64,000 nucleotides of DNA from Aquabacterium sp. (GTDB taxonomy: Bacteria; Pseudomonadota; Gammaproteobacteria; Burkholderiales; Burkholderiaceae_C), in NCBI GenBank assembly GCA_030654395.1, contig JAURXM010000131.1, positions 124,001-188,000 on the forward strand. Direction: 5' to 3'. Position numbers and translations under genes: made by a program. This document shows positions 1 through 8,955 of the stretch, one piece after another. Under the pieces are notes generated by a model. That model did no database searches, was not told where the DNA came from, and saw nothing but the letters and a program-made list of their open reading frames with translations. How positions within the stretch are numbered: the stretch's first letter is position 1; every line of letters starts with the position of its first letter.

Positions 1-76
1 TACAAGTGATGCAAAAAGGCAACGTGTGCACCAACGTGGTGGCGTACAAACATAAAAATTCAACAAGGAGAACCAC

Positions 77-1387
77 ATGGCCATCAACCTCGACGCGTTT
101 TGGATGCCGTTCACGGCCAACAGAGATTTCAAGAAAGCCCCTCGCATGTTGGCCAAAGCCAAAGACATGCACTACTGGACGCCTGAAGGCCGCCAGATCC
201 TTGATGGGACAGCTGGGCTGTGGTGCGTGAATGCGGGGCATGCCCGCCCACGCATTGTGGAAGCCATCGCACGCCAAGCTGCGGAGATGGACTTTGCCCC
301 ACCTTTTCAAATGGGGCACCCTTTGGCGTTTGAACTGGCCGATCGGTTGCTGAAATACACCCCAGAAGGATTGAACCGCGTTTTTTTCACCAATTCCGGA
401 TCTGAGTCGGTCGAGACCGCACTGAAAATCGCCCTCGCTTACCACCGCGTTCGAGGCGAAGCCCAACGCACCAGATTAATTGGCAGGGAACGCGGCTATC
501 ACGGGGTTAACTTTGCAGGCACCGCCTTGGGTGGCATGGGCCCCAATCGAAAGATGTTTGGCAGCAGCCTGTCCGGCATTGATCACCTCAGGCACACACA
601 CGATCTGGCGCGAAACGCCTATACCAAGGGACAGCCTGAACACGGCGCCGAACTGGCCGATGATCTGGAGCGGCTGGTCGCACTTCACGATCCGTCCACC
701 ATTGCCGCCGTGATTGTCGAGCCCATGGCGGGATCAACAGGCGTGCTACTGCCACCCAAAGGCTATCTGCAGCGCCTGCGTGACATCTGCGACAAACACG
801 GTATTTTGTTGATCTTCGATGAAGTGATCACCGGTTTTGGCCGCATGGGCTCGCCATTTGCAGCCCAGCATTACGGCGTCACGCCAGACATGATCACAGC
901 AGCAAAAGGCATCACCAATGGCTGCATCCCGATGGGTGCCGTCTTCGCCAAACAAGCGATACACGACGCGTTCATGCAAGGCCCTGAAGCCGCCATCGAA
1001 CTACCCCATGGCTACACCTACTCAGGCCACCCCATGGCTTGTGCCGCCGCCTTGGCCACCTTGGACATCTACGATGAAGAAAATCTGCTGACACGCAGTT
1101 CACAAATGCACGCCAAGATGGAGTCCGCCATACACAGTCTCAAAGGGCTGCCTCATGTTGTTGACCTTCGCAACACCGGTTTGGTCGGCGCGATTGAATT
1201 TGCACCACGAGCAGGCGCGGCACCTGGTCGGCGTGCGTTTGAGGTCTTCCTCGGCTGCTGGGAAGCTGGGCTGTTGGTGCGTGCTGCAGGCGACAACATC
1301 GCCATATCGCCACCCTTGATCATCAATGACAGCCAAATCGACCAAATAGCTTCGACGCTGGAAAAGGTCATCAAACAGATCGCCTAA
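77..1387 (+). CDS. bauA: beta-alanine/omega-amino acid--pyruvate transaminase
   Basis: Class III PLP-dependent aminotransferase of 436 residues that is expected to move the amino group of beta-alanine or similar omega-amino acids to pyruvate, giving malonate semialdehyde and alanine in the cytoplasm. The start MAINLDAFWMPFTANRDF, the GTAGLWC motif and the TNSGSESVETALK cofactor-binding stretch are typical of the beta-alanine:pyruvate subgroup. D248 in IFDEVITGFGR and K277 in AAKGITNG are the expected PLP ring-contacting Asp and Schiff-base Lys. AAGGAG lies just upstream of the ATG. It stands alone on the plus strand and ends at a shared terminator facing the pyrophosphatase gene. Substrate specificity within the family (beta-alanine, GABA, taurine) cannot be read from the sequence alone. 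Confidence 0.9.
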   Translation: MAINLDAFWMPFTANRDFKKAPRMLAKAKDMHYWTPEGRQILDGTAGLWCVNAGHARPRIVEAIARQAAEMDFAPPFQMGHPLAFELADRLLKYTPEGLNRVFFTNSGSESVETALKIALAYHRVRGEAQRTRLIGRERGYHGVNFAGTALGGMGPNRKMFGSSLSGIDHLRHTHDLARNAYTKGQPEHGAELADDLERLVALHDPSTIAAVIVEPMAGSTGVLLPPKGYLQRLRDICDKHGILLIFDEVITGFGRMGSPFAAQHYGVTPDMITAAKGITNGCIPMGAVFAKQAIHDAFMQGPEAAIELPHGYTYSGHPMACAAALATLDIYDEENLLTRSSQMHAKMESAIHSLKGLPHVVDLRNTGLVGAIEFAPRAGAAPGRRAFEVFLGCWEAGLLVRAAGDNIAISPPLIINDSQIDQIASTLEKVIKQIA

Positions 1388-1415
1388 GCAATCCAACGCA
1401 AATAGCTCAACGCAA

Positions 1416-1455
1416 CAAAAAAAGCCGCCCTGCATCACTGCTTGGCGGCTTTTTA
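1416..1455. terminator. bidirectional intrinsic terminator between bauA and ppa
   Basis: A 9-bp stem, AAAGCCGCC (1421-1429) with GGCGGCTTT (1444-1452), and a 14-base loop. It is flanked by an A run on the left and a T run on the right, so it can end transcripts from both convergent genes. Confidence 0.85.
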
Positions 1456-1491
1456 TCAGCAAGCACCATCAAGGCGCAGCCATGAAAGCGA

Positions 1492-2025
1492 TCAGTGCTG
1501 CTTGGCGAATTCAGCCAAACCAGACGTCACTTCAGCCTTGGCTTCTTCCATGCCCTCCCAGCCCGTGACCTTGACCCACTTGCCTGGCTCCAGATCCTTG
1601 TAGTGCTCGAAGAAATGCTTGATCTGCTTAATCAGCAGCTCAGGCAAATCATCCAGCGTCTTGATGTGGGCATACATCGCGCAAATTTTTTCAGTTGGTA
1701 CGGCTACGATTTTGGAGTCGCCACCGGCTTCATCTTCCATTTTCAGGATGCCAAGCGGTCGACTAGGGATCACGACACCAGGCAACAGCGGAAACGGCGT
1801 GATCACCAACACATCAACAGGGTCACCATCTGGGGCGATTGTCTGAGGGACATAACCGTAGTTGCACGGGTAGTGCATGGCTGTGCCAACGAAGCGATCA
1901 ACAAAAACCGCGCCTGTGTCGTGATCGATCTCGTACTTGATCGGATCAGCGTTGGCTGGGATTTCGATAACGACGTTGAAAACGTCAGGCGCTTTAGCAC
2001 CGGCGGGAACATTCAAAAGGCTCAT
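1492..2025 (-). CDS. ppa: inorganic pyrophosphatase
   Basis: Family I soluble pyrophosphatase of 177 residues; it hydrolyses pyrophosphate released by biosynthetic reactions and so pulls them forward. Visible landmarks are [14 protein letters not shown] near the N-terminus, NYGYVPQT, and the metal-binding DGDPVDVLV signature with its three Asp residues. The open frame extends upstream to 2091, but the family starts close to MSLLNVPAG, so I use the ATG at 2025; the extra 22 upstream residues are unlike the family. Length matches bacterial hexameric enzymes. It is monocistronic, with the bidirectional terminator at its 3' side. Confidence 0.94.
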   Translation of the reverse strand: MSLLNVPAGAKAPDVFNVVIEIPANADPIKYEIDHDTGAVFVDRFVGTAMHYPCNYGYVPQTIAPDGDPVDVLVITPFPLLPGVVIPSRPLGILKMEDEAGGDSKIVAVPTEKICAMYAHIKTLDDLPELLIKQIKHFFEHYKDLEPGKWVKVTGWEGMEEAKAEVTSGLAEFAKQH

Positions 2026-2144
2026 GATGAAGCGATCATAAGAGTGGAAATAGGTTGCCCTCAAGTGTAGGCGATGCAACACCCCATGCAACCGCGTGCA
2101 TCACCCCCCTAAAAGAGAGTCTATTTACCCCCGTTGCAACGCTT

Positions 2145-2219
2145 TTGCTGCACCGCACAAAAAACGCTTGCAAAGCGATTGAACTTGCATAATAATCAGG
2201 TCATGTTGCAGTGCAGCAA
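2145..2219 (+). promoter_or_regulatory. phasin promoter region with two PhaR-like sites
   Basis: A possible promoter is TTGCAA (2168-2173), a 16-bp gap, then TAATAA (2190-2195). It is flanked by two related TGC-rich elements: TTGCTGCACCGCA (2145-2157) and TTGCAGTGCAGCAA (2206-2219), the second reading TTGCTGCACTGCAA on the other strand. PhaR, the repressor of phasin genes in PHB-accumulating proteobacteria, binds TGC-rich sites of this kind in phaP promoters. Binding here is an inference. Confidence 0.5.
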
Positions 2220-2286
2220 AGCCAACGTGAGCAAGATGGCCAAGAACGCAGCAACTCAAATTTATCAACGCTTACGGAGAATTCAC

Positions 2287-2841
2287 ATGTCGACCCCTGA
2301 ACAACTGCTGGCCTCGCACAAAGCCAATGTCGCTACCTTCTTCGATTGGGGCCAAAAGGCTTTCGAAGGCATCGAAAAGGTTCTCGAGTTGAACCTGCAA
2401 GTTGCCAAGACGACTTTTGAAGAAGCATCCGAGCACGCCAAGGCTGTTCTGGCTGCCAAAGATGCACAAGAACTGTTGGCTTTGCAAACCAGCCTGATGC
2501 AGCCTTCGGCTGAAAAAGCTGCTGCTTATAGCCGTCATCTGTATGACATCGCCACAGCGGCCAGTGCAGAAGTCAGCAAGTTGGCTGAAACACAACTGGC
2601 TGAAGCACAAAAGAAGTTTGTGTCTGCTATCGATGACGCAGTGAAGAATGCACCTGCCGGCACCGAAAACGCCGTTGTTTTGGTCAAGTCAGCTGTTGCT
2701 GCAGCAAACAACGCTTTTGACTCGGTTCAAAAGGCTGCCAAGCAAGCTGCTGATGTCGCAGAAACAAACTTCCAAGCCATCACCAACACAGCAGTGAAGG
2801 CTTCACAAGCCACAACGACCAAGGCCCGCAAGGTTGCCTAA
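2287..2841 (+). CDS. phaP: phasin family protein (PHA granule surface protein)
   Basis: A 184-residue helical, Ala/Lys-rich protein of the phasin family that coats polyhydroxyalkanoate granules. The opening MSTPEQLLASHKANVATFF and the later FEGIEKVLELNLQ and AEASEHAK-type amphipathic helices are typical of betaproteobacterial PhaP; the C-terminus is a run of Ala/Lys/Thr. No signal peptide or membrane segment is present. The ATG at 2287 is preceded by GGAGAA; the frame is open back to 2134, but that extension is unlike phasins and covers the promoter. Three hairpins follow, the last a strong terminator. It implies that the cell stores PHA, which matters for the PHA synthase paralogue at 40-42 kb. 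Confidence 0.9.
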   Translation: MSTPEQLLASHKANVATFFDWGQKAFEGIEKVLELNLQVAKTTFEEASEHAKAVLAAKDAQELLALQTSLMQPSAEKAAAYSRHLYDIATAASAEVSKLAETQLAEAQKKFVSAIDDAVKNAPAGTENAVVLVKSAVAAANNAFDSVQKAAKQAADVAETNFQAITNTAVKASQATTTKARKVA

Positions 2842-2853
2842 GTACAACAGCTT

Positions 2854-2963
2854 GATCGCTGCGGCTTCGGCAGGCAGCGATCGCTGACAAGTTGTCTCCT
2901 CGGTACCTCCTGATTTTTTCTCAGGTACCTTTAAGCCCGATGGTTCGCCATCGGGCTTTTTTT
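2854..2963 (+). terminator. triple hairpin ending in a strong intrinsic terminator after phaP
   Basis: The main element pairs AAGCCCGATGG (2933-2943) with CCATCGGGCTT (2948-2958) around a TTCG tetraloop and is followed by a T tract to 2963. Two further perfect stems lie upstream: GATCGCTGC/GCAGCGATC (2854-2882) and GGTACCT/AGGTACC (2902-2929). Confidence 0.88.
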
Positions 2964-2976
2964 ATATCATCCCGAC

Positions 2977-3714
2977 ATGATCCCTTGGCTAGAACCTGAC
3001 TCGCCCTTCCCTGATACAGCAACGGCACTGGGTGCAGACTCTGATGCCCCTGGCTTACTCGCTGCAGGGGGCGACTTGAGTCCGGCTCGACTCGCGGCAG
3101 CCTATCGACGAGGGATTTTCCCGTGGTTCAGTGATGGGCAACCCCTTCTGTGGTGGAGCACGGACCCTAGGATGGTGCTACCGGTCGCAGAATTCAAATT
3201 GTCCCGATCACTGCGAAAAACCATTCAAAAGCTCTTGCGCAACCCCACGTTTGAGATTCGAATTGACCATGCCTTTGACGAGGTCATGGCCGCGTGCGCT
3301 CATGCTCCGCGTGATGGTCAAAGTGGCACTTGGATCGTCTCGGACATGTGCACGGCCTACGGTCAATGGCATCGTCAAGGCACCGTCCACTCATTCGAGA
3401 CTTGGATCGATGGTGCGTTAGTAGGTGGCCTGTATGGCGTGAGCATCGGGCGCATGTTCTACGGCGAATCGATGTTTGCCAGGCAAGCTGATGCGTCGAA
3501 GATTGCACTGGCCGCATTGATTTGCTTTTGCAGAGCGCATGGCATTGACATGATCGATTGCCAACAACAAACCGCTCACTTGGCCTCCATGGGTGCCAGG
3601 CCGCTGGCCCGCTCAGAATTCGAGGCTCATTTAAGCACTGCCGTCGATCAAAGCCCTCCTCCAATTTGGTCCTATGATGATCAGTACTGGACCTTCCTCG
3701 ATCGCAGCGTGTGA
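2977..3714 (+). CDS. aat: leucyl/phenylalanyl-tRNA--protein transferase
   Basis: A 245-residue N-end-rule enzyme that attaches Leu or Phe from aminoacyl-tRNA to proteins with N-terminal Lys or Arg, marking them for ClpS-ClpAP degradation. The family is clear from DSPFPD near the N-terminus, [25 protein letters not shown] (split here around residues 25-50), [11 protein letters not shown] and FYGESMFAR, and the C-terminal [17 protein letters not shown]. The ATG at 2977 directly follows the phasin terminator. Its last codons overlap the GTG start of the next gene by 4 bp (GTGA), so the two transferases are translationally coupled. Confidence 0.95.
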   Translation: MIPWLEPDSPFPDTATALGADSDAPGLLAAGGDLSPARLAAAYRRGIFPWFSDGQPLLWWSTDPRMVLPVAEFKLSRSLRKTIQKLLRNPTFEIRIDHAFDEVMAACAHAPRDGQSGTWIVSDMCTAYGQWHRQGTVHSFETWIDGALVGGLYGVSIGRMFYGESMFARQADASKIALAALICFCRAHGIDMIDCQQQTAHLASMGARPLARSEFEAHLSTAVDQSPPPIWSYDDQYWTFLDRSV

Positions 3715-4469
3715 CGCACCTCAAAGATCTTCCGCTCGCATCTTTGCAGTTTTATGCAACGGCACCCTATCCCTGCAGCTACTTGGACAACAAGTCGGCT
3801 CGCTCTCAGGTGGCCACGCCCAGCCACATGGTCAATGCAGAGGCTTACTCAGGATTGGTTGGCAACGGGTTTCGTCGCAGCGGCATGTTCACGTATCGGC
3901 CCTATTGCGACGGTTGCCGTGCCTGCGTGCCGATGCGTATCCCGTCTGCGCGGTATCACCCCAACCGCAGTCAAAAACGTGCGTGGAGAGCGCACCAAAA
4001 CCTAGAGGCACGCGTACTGCGCCTGTGCTTTACCCAAGAGCACTACCAAATGTACTTGCGCTATCAAGCAGCGCGCCACAAAGGCGGAGGCATGGATCAC
4101 GACTCTGTGGATCAGTACACCCAGTTCTTGTTGCAAAGTCGGGTGAACTCTCGTCTGGTTGAGTTCAGAGAACCTGCCAAGCCCGATCAAGAGCAAGGCA
4201 CCCTCAAAATGGTGTCCATCTTGGATATCCTCAACGATGGCTTATCTGCCGTCTACACGTTCTACGAACCCGAGCCACGCACAAGCTACGGCACCTATAA
4301 CGTCATGTGGCAAATCCAGCAAGCGATGGATTTGGGCTTGCCCCATCTGTACTTGGGTTACTGGATAGCACAGAGCCCCAAAATGGACTACAAAGCCCAT
4401 TTTTTGCCGCACCAAGTGCTGGTCGGCGGGCATTGGCGGGATCAACTTGCCCTGCCCGCTCCCGTCTAG
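3711..4469 (+). CDS. bpt: aspartate/glutamate leucyltransferase (bacterial arginyltransferase family)
   Basis: A 252-residue Bpt protein that transfers Leu to substrates with N-terminal Asp or Glu, the second branch of the bacterial N-end rule. The Cys-rich stretch [17 protein letters not shown] and the C-terminal [20 protein letters not shown] are typical of the family. The start is a GTG embedded in the stop of aat (GTGA overlap). The aat-bpt pair is common in betaproteobacteria and fits joint expression, so both basic and acidic N-termini are converted to the same Leu degron. Confidence 0.93.
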   Translation: MTHLKDLPLASLQFYATAPYPCSYLDNKSARSQVATPSHMVNAEAYSGLVGNGFRRSGMFTYRPYCDGCRACVPMRIPSARYHPNRSQKRAWRAHQNLEARVLRLCFTQEHYQMYLRYQAARHKGGGMDHDSVDQYTQFLLQSRVNSRLVEFREPAKPDQEQGTLKMVSILDILNDGLSAVYTFYEPEPRTSYGTYNVMWQIQQAMDLGLPHLYLGYWIAQSPKMDYKAHFLPHQVLVGGHWRDQLALPAPV

Positions 4470-4539
4470 CGAACATAGTGCGGTTGCACGACGACAACCA
4501 TCAAAACAGACTTGACGCCCCCCTCATACACTCGCAATA

Positions 4540-4608
4540 TTTGTAACAGGCGGTCAGAGCGGCGTTTTTGTCGCTCATAACCTGCGCACAATCCGCGCTT
4601 GTTACAAA
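4540..4608 (+). promoter_or_regulatory. inverted TTTGTAACA repeat upstream of ompR
   Basis: TTTGTAACA (4540-4548) and its exact inverse TGTTACAAA (4600-4608) are separated by 51 bases; the second copy is 15 bases before the ompR ATG. GTAACA/TGTTAC-type boxes resemble the half-sites used by OmpR-family regulators, so this is a candidate autoregulatory operator. The assignment is inferred. Confidence 0.45.
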
Positions 4609-4623
4609 TTTCAAGGAAAGCAG

Positions 4624-5361
4624 ATGACTTCGACAACAGCCAATCAGCGCCCTGATCGCGTCCTCGTGGTAGATGACGACGCTCGCATTCGAGATTTGCT
4701 GCGTCGCTACCTGAGTCAAGAGGGTTTCGAAGTCCTGCTGGCCGAGGACGCCAAGACACTCAACCGCTTGCTGACGCGAGAGACCGTCGATTTGATCGTG
4801 CTGGATTTGATGCTGCCCGGAGAAGATGGCTTGTCTATCTGCCGACGTCTGCGCGCAGCCAACGACGCCACGCCGATCATCATGCTGACGGCCAAGGTCG
4901 AAGATGTAGACCGCATCGTCGGTCTAGAGGTCGGTGCCGACGACTACCTGACCAAACCATTTAATCCACGCGAATTACTGGCTCGCATCCACGCAGTGTT
5001 GCGCCGCAGGCCCACTCAGGAAGCACCAGGTGCGCCTGCCAAAGATGCCCAAACCGTGACGTTCGGGCCTTTCGAGTTTGATTTGGCGCTGCGTCGCCTG
5101 AGCAAAGAGGGTGAGCCCATTTCACTGACGACTGGTGAATTCTCGATGCTCAAGGCCTTGGTACGCCACCCCCGTCAACCGCTGTCAAGAGATAAGCTGG
5201 CACAACTGGCCCGGGGGCGCGAGTTCGAACCCTTTGACCGCAGCTTGGACGTGCAGATATCGCGGCTGCGCAAAATGATAGAACCCGACCCTGCTCAGCC
5301 TCGCTACATACAGACGGTCTGGGGCGTGGGTTATGTGTTCGTGCCGGACGGCGGGGCCTGA
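4624..5361 (+). CDS. ompR: OmpR-family response regulator
   Basis: A 245-residue regulator with an N-terminal receiver domain and a C-terminal winged-helix DNA-binding domain. In the receiver, the acidic triad DDD lies near residues 17-19, the phospho-acceptor is D61 in VLDLMLPGEDG, and the conserved Lys is in LTKPFNPREL. The output domain ends in IQTVWGVGYVFVPDGG, typical of OmpR proteins. AAGGAAAG gives a good ribosome site. Three bases separate it from the kinase gene, so the two form an operon. Targets are probably envelope or porin genes, by analogy. The upstream inverted repeat suggests autoregulation. Confidence 0.92.
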   Translation: MTSTTANQRPDRVLVVDDDARIRDLLRRYLSQEGFEVLLAEDAKTLNRLLTRETVDLIVLDLMLPGEDGLSICRRLRAANDATPIIMLTAKVEDVDRIVGLEVGADDYLTKPFNPRELLARIHAVLRRRPTQEAPGAPAKDAQTVTFGPFEFDLALRRLSKEGEPISLTTGEFSMLKALVRHPRQPLSRDKLAQLARGREFEPFDRSLDVQISRLRKMIEPDPAQPRYIQTVWGVGYVFVPDGGA

Positions 5362-5364
5362 TAC

Positions 5365-6693
5365 GTGGCTAGAAAGCGTTTTGCCCTCAGTCTGTTTTGG
5401 CGGACGTTCATTTTGCTGGGCGTTTTGCTGAGCGCAGGCATTTTTGCGTGGGTTCAGACTTTCAAGGCTCTAGAGTTTGAGCCTCGTTCAGTACAAGCTG
5501 CGCAACAAATTGCCAGCTTGGTCAACCTATCACGGGCTGCGCTGCGCTACGCCGACAGCATCAACAGAGTCACCCTGATTAAGACCTTGTTTGATCAGGA
5601 ATCGATTGCACTCAAACCGCACGAGCCGTCAGATCGATTTGAGCCCTTTGAAGTCAGTCGCTTAACGCGTGCCATCGGCAAAGAGCTGAGGTCTCGCTTA
5701 GGCCCGTCCACCGTGGTCGCCAGCAGCGTCAATGGCCGCCAAGGACTGTGGGTTGGCTTCCAAATTGAGAAGGACAACTACTGGCTACAAGCCGATGGGG
5801 GCCGCGTAGAACCCATGACGGGACGCACATGGGTCGTCTGGGTGGGTATTGCCTTGTTGGCGACCATGCTGGGGTCGGTCGTGATTGCCAGGTTGATCAA
5901 CCAACCGCTGCGTGAGTTGTCGTTTGCAGCCAGCCGCATCCGCGAGGGTGAGTACGATTCTGTGCTGGATGAGACCATGATCACGCGAGAGATCCGCGAG
6001 GTCAATCAAGGCTTTAACCGCATGGCACGAGAGCTGGCCAAGGTCGACGAGGACCGCGCCGTGATGCTGGCCGGCATATCCCATGACCTGCGCACCCCAT
6101 TGGCCCGCCTTCGGCTAGAGGCAGAGATGAGCGTGGTTGACGAAGAGGCCAAACGCAATATCGCCTCTGACATCGACCAGCTCGACGCCATCATTGACAA
6201 ATTCATGGATTACGCGCGCCCAGGTGAGGTCGAGCTGTTCCCCGTCCACGTCTCGACCATCGTCGACAAGGCCATCAGCGAGTTCCGAGACACCAAGCGC
6301 ATCCGCATCACGGCCAAATTGCCGATTGACACCAAGGTCATGGCAGACGAGACCGAACTGGGCCGCGTGCTAACCAACTTGTTTGAGAACGCCAGGCGCT
6401 ACGGGCGCAACACCTATACGGGCGTGACAAACGTCGACGTGAGCTACATGCGATCAGGGTCTTGGGTTATTTTGAGTGTGCGGGATCATGGGCCTGGAGT
6501 GGCCCCCGAAAAGCTGCCTCAGTTGACGACACCCTTCTTCCGAGGGGATGCCGCACGAACAGCAGCCACCGGGGCCGGCTTAGGTTTGGCCATTGTGGAG
6601 AAAGCCCTGCAGCGTATGGGTGGTGGCTTTGAGTTGGCCAATGCGCCCGGCGGTGGGCTGATTGCTCACATCAAACTCAAGCGTGCGCCTTGA
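5365..6693 (+). CDS. envZ: EnvZ-like sensor histidine kinase
   Basis: A 442-residue inner-membrane kinase, the partner of the preceding OmpR. A membrane segment lies at about residues 12-31, a periplasmic region follows to about 155, and a second membrane segment runs from about 157 to 176. Then come HAMP (around 177-230), the dimerisation/phosphoacceptor helix with H240 in [13 protein letters not shown], and the ATPase domain with the N box [10 protein letters not shown], the G1 box DHGPGVAPE and the G2 box [11 protein letters not shown]. The start is GTG at 5365. The 3' end overlaps the end of ispF on the opposite strand by 17 bp. The stimulus is unknown. Confidence 0.9.
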   Translation: MARKRFALSLFWRTFILLGVLLSAGIFAWVQTFKALEFEPRSVQAAQQIASLVNLSRAALRYADSINRVTLIKTLFDQESIALKPHEPSDRFEPFEVSRLTRAIGKELRSRLGPSTVVASSVNGRQGLWVGFQIEKDNYWLQADGGRVEPMTGRTWVVWVGIALLATMLGSVVIARLINQPLRELSFAASRIREGEYDSVLDETMITREIREVNQGFNRMARELAKVDEDRAVMLAGISHDLRTPLARLRLEAEMSVVDEEAKRNIASDIDQLDAIIDKFMDYARPGEVELFPVHVSTIVDKAISEFRDTKRIRITAKLPIDTKVMADETELGRVLTNLFENARRYGRNTYTGVTNVDVSYMRSGSWVILSVRDHGPGVAPEKLPQLTTPFFRGDAARTAATGAGLGLAIVEKALQRMGGGFELANAPGGGLIAHIKLKRAP

Positions 6694-7177
6694 TTTTGTA
6701 AAGCAAACATACAGCACGTGCCTCTATGGCCCGGCCCTCACCTACTGGACCCATTTTTTCGGCCGTCTTGGCTTTGACGTTGACTGCATCGGTCGCGATG
6801 TCGAGTGCTTGCGCAATACGCTCACACATGGCTGAGATGTGAGGCGCCATTTTCGGAGCCTGCGCCACGATCGTCGCGTCCACATTGCCAATCTGCCATC
6901 CTGCGTCAAACACCCGCTTAGCGGCCTCTTTGAGCAGCGCACCAGAGTCAGCCCCTTTGAACTGAGGGTCCGTATCAGGGAAGTGCCGACCTATATCCCC
7001 CAGCCCCGCTGCACCCAACAGGGCATCGGTGATGGCGTGGAGCAATGCATCGGCATCAGAGTGACCTAACAAACCATGGGTATGGGGGATGGTCACGCCG
7101 CCTAGCACCAAGGGTCGGCCGACAACCAGTGCGTGGGTATCCCATCCTTCTCCAACGCGTATGGGGGGAAATGTCAT
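6677..7177 (-). CDS. ispF: 2-C-methyl-D-erythritol 2,4-cyclodiphosphate synthase
   Basis: A 166-residue MEP-pathway enzyme that cyclises CDP-methylerythritol 2-phosphate with loss of CMP. Metal ligands D13 and H15 (GWDTHAL) and H47 (DADALLHAI) are present, as is the C-terminal [19 protein letters not shown]. In most Burkholderiales it follows ispD in one operon; here ispD is 6.6 kb away on the same strand, so ispF must use its own promoter in the 150-base space shared with the ammonium transporter gene. The coding sequence itself looks intact. Confidence 0.95.
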   Translation of the reverse strand: MTFPPIRVGEGWDTHALVVGRPLVLGGVTIPHTHGLLGHSDADALLHAITDALLGAAGLGDIGRHFPDTDPQFKGADSGALLKEAAKRVFDAGWQIGNVDATIVAQAPKMAPHISAMCERIAQALDIATDAVNVKAKTAEKMGPVGEGRAIEARAVCLLYKIKAHA

Positions 7178-7327
7178 GTGTCGCTGCTACGCAAGTTGAG
7201 TGGGTTGAATTATCCGACTGAGCAACGCCCATCCGGCTCTGATAGAAACATTGCCCTATAAAATGCACCAAAACCGTACATCCGATTGATTCGGGTCATC
7301 ACGTTATCGTTTTTTGCTGAGAAAAAA

Positions 7328-8530
7328 ATGGACCAACTCAAACAAGGCGCGGACGCGCTGTTTATTTTGCTAGGTGCCGTCATGGTACTGGCGATGCACG
7401 CAGGCTTTGCTTTTTTGGAGCTGGGCACTGTGCGCGGCAAGAACCAAGTCAATGCATTGGCCAAAATATTGGTAGATTTTTGCGTTTCAACAATCGCCTA
7501 TTTTTTCGTGGGCTACACGGTGGCGTATGGCGTGGATTTTTTTGCTGGCGCAGGCACTCTGGCTCAAAACAACGGTTATGCACTGGTTAAGTTCTTCTTT
7601 CTGCTGACGTTCGCTGCGGCCATACCGGCGATCATTTCCGGCGGCATAGCCGAGCGCGCGAAGTTTGGCCCGCAAGTGATCGCCACGGCGGTCATCGTGG
7701 GCGTTTTCTACCCACTGTGCGAAGGTGCTGTCTGGAACAACAAGTTCGGCTTCGAAGACTGGCTTCAGCGTTTAACGGGTGGGCAGTTGCATGACTTTGC
7801 AGGATCAGTCGTCGTACACGCCTTTGGCGGCTGGATCGCGTTGCCAGCGGTGCTGATTTTGGGTGCTCGACGCAATCGGTATCGCAAAGATGGTGCTATG
7901 TCAGCGCACCCCCCTTCGAGTATTCCTTTTCTGGCCTTGGGCTCATGGATTTTGGCCGTGGGCTGGTTTGGCTTCAATGTGATGAGTGCGCAAACCATCG
8001 ACAAAATATCAGGGTTGGTCGCGGTGAATTCGTTGATGGCCTTGGTCGGCGGCACGCTGGTTGCTGTGCTGATGGGCAAGAACGACCCCGGTTTTACTTA
8101 TAACGGCCCACTGGCTGGCTTGGTCGCCGTGTGCGCAGGCTCTGACATCATGCACCCCGCTGGTGCGCTGGTCGTGGGCGGCTTGGCTGGTGCCATCTTT
8201 GTCACGATGTTCACGCTGGTACAAAACAAATGGAAGATCGATGACGTGCTGGGCGTTTGGCCTCTTCACGGATTGTGTGGTGCATGGGGTGGTATTGCGG
8301 CTGGCATTTTTGGTCAGCCCGCCTTGGGCGGAATAGGCGGCGTGAACCTGCTAACCCAAGTGGTGGGCACGGTTTGCGTCCTCATTTTCGCTTTGGCCAC
8401 CGGCGGTTTGGTCTACGGGATCTTGAACAAAACCATGGGGTTGCGTCTGTCAGCGGAGGAAGAGTTTGACGGTGCCGACTTGTCTATCCACCGGATCAAA
8501 GCCACGCCCGAGCAAGACGTGTCTTGGTAA
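7328..8530 (+). CDS. amt: ammonium transporter (Amt family)
   Basis: A polytopic inner-membrane protein of 400 residues that conducts ammonium/ammonia. The start MDQLKQGADALFILLGAVMV is that of the betaproteobacterial Amt subgroup; an in-frame TTG at 7286 would add 14 residues without family support. Pore histidines fit VVVHAFGGW and WPLHGLCGAWGG, and the AFLELGTVRGKNQ segment is conserved. No glnK lies beside it, unlike many amt loci, so PII control would have to act in trans. A TATAAA at 7257-7262 could be its -10 box. It is the first gene of the accessory stretch between ispF and ispD. Confidence 0.9.
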   Translation: MDQLKQGADALFILLGAVMVLAMHAGFAFLELGTVRGKNQVNALAKILVDFCVSTIAYFFVGYTVAYGVDFFAGAGTLAQNNGYALVKFFFLLTFAAAIPAIISGGIAERAKFGPQVIATAVIVGVFYPLCEGAVWNNKFGFEDWLQRLTGGQLHDFAGSVVVHAFGGWIALPAVLILGARRNRYRKDGAMSAHPPSSIPFLALGSWILAVGWFGFNVMSAQTIDKISGLVAVNSLMALVGGTLVAVLMGKNDPGFTYNGPLAGLVAVCAGSDIMHPAGALVVGGLAGAIFVTMFTLVQNKWKIDDVLGVWPLHGLCGAWGGIAAGIFGQPALGGIGGVNLLTQVVGTVCVLIFALATGGLVYGILNKTMGLRLSAEEEFDGADLSIHRIKATPEQDVSW

Positions 8531-8542
8531 GCGCTCATGAAC

Positions 8543-8582
8543 TGGACATTTTGGCCGAAATAGCTAAAATAGCTTCAAGCTC
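8543..8582 (+). promoter_or_regulatory. promoter and possible operator of the toxin-antitoxin pair
   Basis: TGGACA (8543-8548), a 16-bp spacer and TAAAAT (8565-8570) make a sigma-70-type promoter. The -10 box sits inside AGCTAAAATAGCTT, followed by a third AGCT; these symmetric AGCT units over the -10 are where an autoregulating antitoxin could bind. Confidence 0.45.
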
Positions 8583-8594
8583 TCACAAGGCAGC

Positions 8595-8945
8595 ATGATC
8601 ATGACCGCTCTGACCCTACGTAATGCCCGTGGTGAAGACATCCCGGTAACCGAGTTTTCAGCGACCGAAGCCAAAAACAGCTTTGGCCGCGTGCTCGATA
8701 CAGCATTCAGTCAAGGCATGGTGGCGATCACCAAACGTGATCGCCCTACTGCTGTGATTTTGTCTCTTGACGCATATCAGGCCTTGTTGGGGACGCAAAC
8801 CAAGCCATTGGATGCCCTGAGTCACGAATTTGATGCATTGTTGCAGCGCATGCAAGGTGCAGCCTCACGGGACGCCATGCTAGATGCATTTGATGCATCA
8901 CCAGATGAGATGGGGCAAGCAGCCGTGGCCTTACACCACAACTGA
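8595..8945 (+). CDS. Phd/YefM-type prevent-host-death antitoxin
   Basis: A 116-residue protein with the Phd/YefM core: TEFSATEAKNSFGRVLDTA, then VAITKRDRPTAVILSLDAYQALL. This N-terminal fold dimerises and binds DNA; the C-terminal half (FDALLQRMQ, FDASPDEMG) would be the flexible toxin-binding part. It should neutralise the downstream zeta-family kinase and repress its own promoter. AAGG lies just before the ATG; a second ATG two codons later is possible. Zeta toxins are classically paired with epsilon antitoxins, so a Phd-fold partner is notable, although pairs of this kind recur in proteobacteria. Confidence 0.85.
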   Translation: MIMTALTLRNARGEDIPVTEFSATEAKNSFGRVLDTAFSQGMVAITKRDRPTAVILSLDAYQALLGTQTKPLDALSHEFDALLQRMQGAASRDAMLDAFDASPDEMGQAAVALHHN

Positions 8946-8955
8946 CTCACAAGGC

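Noticed and set aside
1495..2070. 191-codon frame antisense to ppa
   Set aside because: Shadow of the pyrophosphatase gene, without ribosome site or family-like sequence.
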